Assembly: GCA_945860255.1 (NCBI GenBank)
Contig: CAMAQI010000050.1
Location: 1-13,132 of the forward strand
Reading direction: 5' to 3'
Origin: Methylacidiphilum caldifontis
GTDB taxonomy: Bacteria > Verrucomicrobiota > Verrucomicrobiia > Methylacidiphilales > CAMAQI01
Length of the DNA: 13,132 nucleotides
Shown here: positions 12,815 through 13,132 of the stretch, piece after piece
Layout of the letters: every line of letters starts with the position of its first letter
Numbering within the stretch: position 1 is the stretch's first letter
Made by a program: the position numbers and the translations under genes
Notes under the pieces: model-generated
Database searches by the model: none
What the model saw: only the letters and a program-made list of their open reading frames with translations
What the model was told of the DNA's origin: nothing

Positions 12815-13132
12815 ATGAAACTTGACCCCAAAATTCCCGCCGGTCCTCTTGATAAAAAATGGGACGCTCATCGGATGAATCTCAAACTGGTCAATCCGGC
12901 CAACAAACGGAAATACGAAGTCATCGTGGTCGGCTCTGGACTCGGAGGCGGTGCCGCTTCATCCTCGCTGGCAGAACTCGGCTACAACGTGAAATGTTTC
13001 TGCTTTCAAGATAGTCCTCGACGCGCTCATTCGATCGCCGCCCAAGGGGGAATCAATGCTGCGAAAAACTATCAAAACGATGGCGATAGTATTAAACGTC
13101 TTTTCTACGATACGATCAAAGGAGGGGATTTC
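12815..13132 (+). CDS. sdhA: Succinate dehydrogenase flavoprotein subunit, N-terminal part (partial)
   Basis: The frame is open for 106 codons from ATG at 12815 to the window end, so the gene is cut there. The peptide begins MKLDPKIPAGPLDKKW, then LVNPANKRKYEVIVVGSGLGGGAASSSLAELG, where GSGLGG (40-45) is the FAD dinucleotide-binding turn. RRAHSIAAQGGINA contains His72 at the position of the covalent 8-alpha-histidyl FAD attachment in the SDH family, followed by KNYQNDGDS and FYDTIKGGDF. The form with a long N-terminal lead before the FAD motif is that of the b558-type enzymes, matching the SdhC upstream. It oxidises succinate to fumarate on the cytoplasmic face. The capping and catalytic domains lie outside the window. 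Translation is probably coupled to the same mRNA as sdhC. Confidence 0.95.
   Translation, partial: MKLDPKIPAGPLDKKWDAHRMNLKLVNPANKRKYEVIVVGSGLGGGAASSSLAELGYNVKCFCFQDSPRRAHSIAAQGGINAAKNYQNDGDSIKRLFYDTIKGGDF

Overview
The window reads as chromosomal DNA of a Verrucomicrobiota-like (PVC superphylum) bacterium of moderate, slightly AT-leaning composition. The basis is recall-level similarity: the AccA subunit with its long N-terminal helical part and ISPEGCAAILWKDR segment, the b558-type SdhC followed directly by SdhA with the HSIAAQGGINAAKNYQNDGD block, and a DAP-type peptidoglycan recycling ligase. No rRNA, tRNA, CRISPR, transposase or phage gene is visible. Most starts lack a good Shine-Dalgarno sequence.

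Layout. 1-150 is the tail of a MutY-type adenine glycosylase. 355-1740 is a two-gene minus-strand unit of secreted proteins: one with a caspase/legumain-like His...Cys pattern, one with a Pro/Glu/Ala-rich linker and an unknown C-terminal domain. 1853-2851 holds two plus-strand haem proteins, a cytochrome b562-family protein with both axial ligands in place and a membrane-anchored CxxCH haem-binding-domain protein. The second overlaps, tail to tail, a 625-residue minus-strand membrane protein (2834-4711) with tandem 63-residue cytoplasmic repeats and a PEGA-like extracytoplasmic region. Two minus-strand housekeeping genes follow: a NifS/IscS-type cysteine desulfurase (4908-6056) and accA (6344-7318).

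7438-9681 holds an SRPBCC protein, a 330-base gene-free stretch of repeats, a stand-alone class III nucleotide cyclase-like protein and a DICT-domain-like protein. The last two could form a signalling pair. They are followed by mpl (9707-11098), an inverted-repeat spacer, a minus-strand Sel1-repeat protein (11271-11867), and the start of a succinate dehydrogenase operon: sdhC (12104-12784) and the 5' part of sdhA (12815 to the window end).

The most notable observations are these. (1) At five genes a -35/-10-like pair ends exactly six bases before the ATG, which predicts leaderless mRNAs. (2) A non-coding element is present in two diverged copies (161-340 and 7897-8132). (3) The cyclase keeps its metal and transition-state residues but appears to lack the usual adenine-recognition residues, and lies next to a DICT-like gene. 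(4) A secreted protein has a clan CD peptidase-like pattern. (5) Regularly spaced DIxxLL/DIxxIL motifs occur in the repeat protein. All calls come from reading the sequence by eye; no database search was possible.
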